A DNA stretch of 9,655 bases from Bacillota bacterium (GTDB taxonomy: Bacteria; Bacillota_I; Bacilli_A; MOL361; Turicibacteraceae), in contig DNGE01000044.1 of assembly GCA_003486705.1 (NCBI GenBank), positions 1 through 9,655 of the forward strand. The letters run 5' to 3'. Under the pieces are notes generated by a model that saw only the letters and a list, made by a program, of their open reading frames with translations, ran no database searches and had not been told where the DNA came from. The translations under genes were made by a program, and so were the position numbers. This document shows, in pieces, positions 6,651 through 9,655 of the stretch (position 1 is the first letter of the stretch; each line of letters begins with the position of its first letter).

Positions 6651-7382
6651 ATGACAAAAAAAATTGCAGCCTTTTTTGATATCGATGGAACGATTTATCG
6701 AGAAGGTTTAATTACAGAAATGTTTAAAAAAATTATTAAATATGAACTTGTTGAAGAAGAAAAATGGTACAACGAAGTTCGACCAGCATTTCTAAAATGG
6801 GATCGACGCCAAGGTGATTACGATGATTATTTATTAAAAATGATTGATGTTTATGTAGAAGCCACAAAAGGTGTGAGTCGCGAGCATATTGAACATATTG
6901 CAAAAAAAGTCATTTATCAAAAAGGAGAACGCGTCTATACGTTCTCGAGAAATCGTATTAAGTGGCACAAAGAACAAGGTCATATTGTCATTGCCATTTC
7001 TGGTTCACCAATTGAACTTGTCCGTGAAATGGCCGGAAAATATAATATGGACGATTACAGAGGCAGTATTTATGAACAAGATGAACAAGGACGATATACA
7101 GGTGAAATTACGCCAATGTGGGATTCTGTAAGTAAAGAAAAAGCATTGCGTGAACTCGTAGAAAAGTATGATATAGATCTGGAAAATAGTTTTGCTTACG
7201 GTGATACAGCAGGGGATCTAACAATGTTTAAGCACGTAGGAATTCCATTTGCGATCAATCCAACACGTGAACTAATAAGCCAAATTAACGAACATGAACA
7301 AGTAAAAGATAAAATCAATATTATTGTTGAACGTAAAGATGTCACGTATAAATTAGATATTAATCAATTAAATCTAATCTAA
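6651..7382 (+). CDS. HAD-superfamily IB phosphatase, SerB-like
   Basis: This 243-residue cytosolic phosphohydrolase has the full HAD catalytic set: motif I DIDGT (10-14), with D10 as the nucleophile and D12 as the acid/base; motif II serine S117 in AISGS; motif III lysine near K162-K164; and motif IV GDTAGDL (184-190) with D185 and D189 as metal ligands. The helical cap inserted between motifs I and II (about 17-100) and the SGSP turn are typical of subclass IB, which includes phosphoserine phosphatase and several phospholipid or phosphosugar phosphatases. The cap lacks features I could tie to phosphoserine, so the substrate is left open. ATG 6651 follows AGGAGGT (6637-6643) at 7 nt, an almost ideal site. 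It is transcribed alone, divergent from the amidotransferase gene and convergent with the TetR gene. Confidence 0.9.
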   Translation: MTKKIAAFFDIDGTIYREGLITEMFKKIIKYELVEEEKWYNEVRPAFLKWDRRQGDYDDYLLKMIDVYVEATKGVSREHIEHIAKKVIYQKGERVYTFSRNRIKWHKEQGHIVIAISGSPIELVREMAGKYNMDDYRGSIYEQDEQGRYTGEITPMWDSVSKEKALRELVEKYDIDLENSFAYGDTAGDLTMFKHVGIPFAINPTRELISQINEHEQVKDKINIIVERKDVTYKLDINQLNLI

Positions 7383-7384
7383 AT

Positions 7385-7414
7385 AAAAAACAGTCCACAG
7401 TGGACTGTTTTTTT
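7385..7414. terminator. Bidirectional terminator between HAD and TetR genes
   Basis: CAGTCCA (7391-7397) pairs with TGGACTG (7401-7407) around a 3 nt loop. A6 precedes and T7 follows, so it works on both strands. It overlaps the stop codon of the minus-strand TetR gene and serves the two converging genes. Confidence 0.92.
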
Positions 7415-7991
7415 AATAGGTTTTAAAGTTGATTCCATTTATTATATTCGCCATATCATCGGGTAAGATCGTAAGATCTTCTTTAATCCACTTAGTTATA
7501 ATAGCAATAAGAAGTGAGGCGTGAACTTCGAGAAAGTATTCAAAATTTTTTGTAACCGAATCGGGTAAATAATTAGGTTGTTCACAGAGTGATAACCAAA
7601 AATCTTTGATTAATTTAATAAAATTTTCTCTGAGTAAGTCGTATCGCTCGTTGTCAACGAGTACTTGATAAACGGCTGAGTTATCATAAATGTATTGAAG
7701 AATAGGTTTAAGTGTTGTAGAAGTAGATGGGCTAATGGGATCTTTTGAAAGGGAATAAAAGGATTTAATCTTTTCACACATTTGATCCAAATTTTGATCC
7801 AGTTTATAGCGTAGTACATCATCAATGCAATCAAAATTACGATAAAAGGTTGCTCTTCCGACTTGTGCTTGCGATACAATTTCTGTAATAGAAATATTTT
7901 TACATAACTTGTCTTGTGCGATTATCATTAAGGCATTATAAATAGCTTGGCTCGATTGGACAGAGCGTTTATCTTTTTTTATATGATACAT
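7413..7991 (-). CDS. TetR/AcrR-family transcriptional regulator
   Basis: This 192-residue protein has an N-terminal TetR DNA-binding domain: helix 1 about 13-26, then the helix-turn-helix at 33-53, with ITEIVSQAQVGRATFYRNF carrying the family's A-x-V-x-x-x-T-F-Y-x-x-F pattern. The C-terminal part (about 60-190) is helical and diverged, as usual for ligand or dimer domains. It ends with a segment around WIKEDLTILPDDMANII that resembles the closing helices of many Bacillota TetR proteins. The start ATG at 7991 is preceded by GAGAGGTG-type sequence (AGGTG, plus-strand 7997-8001) at about 5 nt. A strong promoter with an internal palindrome suggests that it represses itself. Its target is not evident: the divergent neighbour appears to be a broken small gene. 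The ligand cannot be predicted. Confidence 0.88.
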   Translation of the reverse strand: MYHIKKDKRSVQSSQAIYNALMIIAQDKLCKNISITEIVSQAQVGRATFYRNFDCIDDVLRYKLDQNLDQMCEKIKSFYSLSKDPISPSTSTTLKPILQYIYDNSAVYQVLVDNERYDLLRENFIKLIKDFWLSLCEQPNYLPDSVTKNFEYFLEVHASLLIAIITKWIKEDLTILPDDMANIINGINFKTY

Positions 7992-8041
7992 GATTTCACC
8001 TCTCTATAATGTTACAAACCCTACTCTTCTCGACGTTTTAT

Positions 8042-8056
8042 GAAATCCCCAATTTC
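8042..8056. repeat. Short inverted repeat at the TetR transcription start
   Basis: GAAAT (8042-8046) and ATTTC (8052-8056) are inverted around 5 bp. It lies just downstream of the expected TetR transcription start (about 8058), so it could be an operator half-pair or a small leader hairpin. A nearby TGTTACA (8057-8063) recurs as a direct repeat at 8010-8016, within the TetR leader. Confidence 0.3.
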
Positions 8057-8064
8057 TGTTACAT

Positions 8065-8093
8065 ATTATATAGAAGTAAAGTACTTTAGTCAA
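8065..8093 (-). promoter_or_regulatory. Promoter of the TetR gene with palindromic operator
   Basis: On the minus strand TTGACT (plus 8088-8093) and TATAAT (plus 8065-8070) are separated by exactly 17 bp, a near-consensus sigma-A promoter. The spacer and the edge of the -35 contain the perfect 12 bp palindrome TAAAGTACTTTA (8077-8088). A repressor bound there would block RNA polymerase, so self-repression by the TetR protein is the simplest reading. The leader is about 65 nt. Confidence 0.75.
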
Positions 8094-8214
8094 TTAAATA
8101 GAGTTGTTATTGTAGATTATATTTTTAGCGGGCTTATATACGTAACAAAGCTAAATAGTTTGCCTCATAAAATAATCTAGATAATCAGAATATTTTAATA
8201 ATAGAGGTCATCAT

Positions 8215-8375
8215 ATGATGCAAATAGGCTAAGACAAGATTGTTTTTTACAGGAGATACAGTGGTTAAACCGAGTAGAAGCTTTAAAACTAATGCAGGAT
8301 GATTTGCTGTTACGGCTTAAAGAAAAAGTTGAGCAAATTTATACAGGAAAAGCGCCTCATTTACATAAATTTTAA
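8215..8375 (+). pseudogene. Small coding remnant, apparently frameshifted
   Basis: AGAGGT (8203-8208) stands 6 nt before ATG ATG at 8215, but that frame stops at 8230 after five codons. In another frame, from about 8220 to the TAA at 8373-8375, there is an open, charged, helix-like sequence of about 51 residues with LNRVEALKLMQDDLLLRLKE and then KVEQIYTGKAPHLHKF. That frame has no start codon near its 5' end (the first ATG is at 8292). Adding one base near 8219-8220 would join the two into a protein of about 53 residues. I read this as a small gene broken by a one-base deletion, or a sequencing error. I do not recognise the family. It is divergent from the TetR gene and might once have been its target. 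No terminator follows. Confidence 0.45.
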
Positions 8376-8389
8376 TGTATTTCCATAGA

Positions 8390-8419
8390 GTGACATGAAT
8401 ATATTTTATACTAGATAAT
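8390..8419 (+). promoter_or_regulatory. Possible promoter of the J-domain/HNH gene pair
   Basis: GTGACA (8390-8395) and GATAAT (8414-8419) are 18 bp apart, each matching consensus at five of six positions. An overlapping TATACT lies at 8407-8412. Transcription from GATAAT would start near 8426, leaving a very short leader that holds GAGGTG (8428-8433). Confidence 0.4.
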
Positions 8420-8440
8420 ATTAAAAGAGAGGTGTGTAAA

Positions 8441-8881
8441 ATGAGTTGGATTCATGTTGATTCTGTGGAAGAGCTAAAGTCGTTTGGGAAATTCAATGAG
8501 GTCAAAGCGATGATTAAGCAAGATGTTGGCGTGAACATTAAAATTACAGGGAGAGGGTGGAAAGAGTTATTCACAAGTATCCAAAATTTTAAAGCGCTAG
8601 TTGAAAGTTTAGAGTTGGTATCAGTTAAAGAAGTAGCTGATGATTCACACTATTTTGCGTCGGTTGGGACGGAGTATATTTATTATTTGGTTGAGCTAGA
8701 TGGAGAGTTAAGAACGCAAAAATTAGGTATTTCAAAAGCTCAATTTACAAATAAGAAAAAAGCAAAAGAATGGCGTGACCAAATCGTAAAGCAAATTCAT
8801 CCTGATGTTAATCATCACCCGAATGCAACTCAAGCAATGAATATCTTGAATGAGATTTATGCTACAATGGTTGGGAAGTGA
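8441..8881 (+). CDS. Small protein with C-terminal J-domain-like segment
   Basis: This 146-residue protein has a J-domain signature at its C-terminus: KLGISKAQF (94-102) sits where J-domains have their LG(V/I)S entry, followed by a basic helix, HPD at 120-122, a short linker with NHHPNAT, and a last helix AMNILNEIYATM (132-143) matching the usual helix III pattern. HPD is the residue triplet by which J-proteins stimulate the ATPase of DnaK. Helix I is weak, and there is no Gly/Phe region or zinc domain, so it would be a specialised co-chaperone or a J-derived protein. The N-terminal 90 residues match no family I recognise. I chose ATG 8441 because GAGGTG (8428-8433) is ideally spaced; an in-frame GTG at 8432 lies inside that site. 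The next gene overlaps by 4 bp. Codon use (more TTG, GAG and GGG) differs from the importer genes, hinting at a different history. Confidence 0.7.
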   Translation: MSWIHVDSVEELKSFGKFNEVKAMIKQDVGVNIKITGRGWKELFTSIQNFKALVESLELVSVKEVADDSHYFASVGTEYIYYLVELDGELRTQKLGISKAQFTNKKKAKEWRDQIVKQIHPDVNHHPNATQAMNILNEIYATMVGK

Positions 8882-9603
8882 TTCCTATTGAAAAGTATGC
8901 ATTGATTCCCACTTACCAAGGAGAGCAATTGGCTAATTATGTAACTGAGATTGATTTGTCCATTTCTCAAAAAGTTAAAAAGGAAGTTACAAATGCTTAT
9001 TTAAATGGAACGTTGGTCGATCATAAAGGATTTGTTTGGGTTAGACGCGATAAGTTGCACAGTATTTTAAGAACAACAAAAGTGAATGCCAATTACTATT
9101 GGGTAAATATTGAAAGTAAGTATAAAATTAATTTCAATAATATTGATTATGTGCGTGGTTTTAAAGTCGTAGAGTTGCTTGCGAGACGCATTGAAGAAGA
9201 TGGTGTTGGTAAAAAAGGAGCGAACTTAGAAGCTTCTAAATTCATGTATGATCAAATTAATACATGTGAAGTAGTTAAACTATTAAGATTAGAGTACAAT
9301 TTAAGCGTAAAAGAAGAACGAAGAACGTTAAAACAAAGACGAATAAGGTTGTATAAAATTGAGGCCGATGAATTGACGGGAGAATTACTAATTAAGAAAA
9401 GTGCTGAATTTTCCCATATTAGAAGCGCGTCAATTTATCGGGATCGTTGTACGGATATAGAAAATGGTTTAATTGTTAATTACGAAACGCATCGCATTAT
9501 TACGAGTCATGAAATTAATCATGAAGAGCAATTACTGTCTTTGTGTAAAGAACAAGGTTGGAAAACAGATTGGTATGATGAGTATAAGAAATTTTATCGA
9601 TAA
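8878..9603 (+). CDS. Protein with C-terminal HNH-nuclease-like core
   Basis: This 241-residue protein overlaps the J-domain gene by GTGA (start GTG 8878-8880, previous stop 8879-8881), so translation is probably coupled; no separate strong ribosome binding site is seen. The C-terminal third resembles an HNH endonuclease: ADELTGELL (163-171), EFSHI (177-181), then IENGLIVN (194-201) and ETHRI (203-207). This gives candidate residues H180, N196 and H205 in the order and rough spacing of the beta-beta-alpha-metal fold. The residue before H180 is serine where many HNH enzymes have Asp or His, as also in the AHI variants of HNH_2, so activity is uncertain. Residues 1-150 are not recognised; a very basic stretch KEERRTLKQRRIR lies at 145-157. 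No signal peptide or membrane segment is present. The match is from reading motifs only, and it could be a non-catalytic relative. Confidence 0.5.
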   Translation: MIPIEKYALIPTYQGEQLANYVTEIDLSISQKVKKEVTNAYLNGTLVDHKGFVWVRRDKLHSILRTTKVNANYYWVNIESKYKINFNNIDYVRGFKVVELLARRIEEDGVGKKGANLEASKFMYDQINTCEVVKLLRLEYNLSVKEERRTLKQRRIRLYKIEADELTGELLIKKSAEFSHIRSASIYRDRCTDIENGLIVNYETHRIITSHEINHEEQLLSLCKEQGWKTDWYDEYKKFYR

Positions 9604-9612
9604 ACTTGTAAA

Positions 9613-9655
9613 GGGATTGTCTCAACCATTGGGTTCTTTCTCATGTTTGGGTATT
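9613..9655. other. Possible insertion-sequence terminus at the window edge
   Basis: GGGATTGTCTCAACC (9613-9627), just after the HNH-like gene, resembles the GTCTCAA-containing terminal inverted repeats of several Bacillota insertion sequences. It is followed by a T-rich stretch with AACC/GGTT arms (9624-9627 and 9632-9635). The window ends before any transposase frame or second end is visible, so this is only a hint. The same bases could form a weak terminator for the operon. Confidence 0.22.

Noticed and set aside
8432..8440. In-frame GTG start for the J-domain-like protein
   Set aside because: The GTG is part of the GAGGTG ribosome binding site itself, which is correctly spaced for ATG 8441.
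1..9655. CRISPR array, tRNA or rRNA genes
   Set aside because: No regularly spaced direct repeats, cloverleaf-like sequence or rRNA-like conserved stretch was seen on either strand by eye.

Overview
The window looks like an ordinary chromosomal stretch of a low-G+C Bacillota (Firmicutes) bacterium. It is A+T-rich with dominant TTA/ATT/AAA codons, strong GGAGG-type ribosome binding sites, TTG and GTG start codons, sigma-A-like promoters, compact U-tract terminators and a Gram-positive-style lipoprotein. The codon style and gene set would fit Turicibacter or an Erysipelotrichia relative, but this is a guess from style, not proof.

Left part (1-5558). A single-gene unit encodes a cytosolic 5'-nucleotidase/cyclic phosphodiesterase-type metallophosphatase (169-1683) with its own promoter and terminator. 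After a 250-300 bp regulatory gap comes a four-gene ABC importer of the phosphonate/phosphite/phosphate-ester class: lipoprotein binding protein PhnD (start corrected to 1991), ATPase PhnC and two permeases PhnE. The last three genes are 1 bp apart. The binding-protein gene has a TTAACA/TATTAT promoter, 10-11 bp phased TTAA repeats that resemble Pho boxes, and a leader with overlapping inverted repeats. An intercistronic hairpin separates it from the ATPase gene. No C-P lyase or phosphonatase gene is visible, so the substrate is open; phosphorus uptake is the best inference.

Middle (5511-7415). A bidirectional terminator separates the importer from a convergent PuuD-type class I glutamine amidotransferase hydrolase (TTG start, minus strand). 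A 365 bp divergent intergenic region then leads to a HAD-IB (SerB-like) phosphatase that probably has a long mRNA leader. A second bidirectional terminator closes the HAD gene and the convergent TetR regulator.

Right part (7413-9655). The TetR gene has a near-perfect promoter with a 12 bp palindrome in its spacer, a likely self-operator. Divergent from it is a small coding remnant that appears disrupted by a one-base frameshift. Next is a two-gene operon with a 4 bp GTGA overlap: a small protein with a C-terminal J-domain-like segment (HPD motif), and a protein with a C-terminal HNH-nuclease-like core. This pair is the least understood and most interesting part of the window. The last bases may hold the start of an insertion-sequence end, but this is weak.
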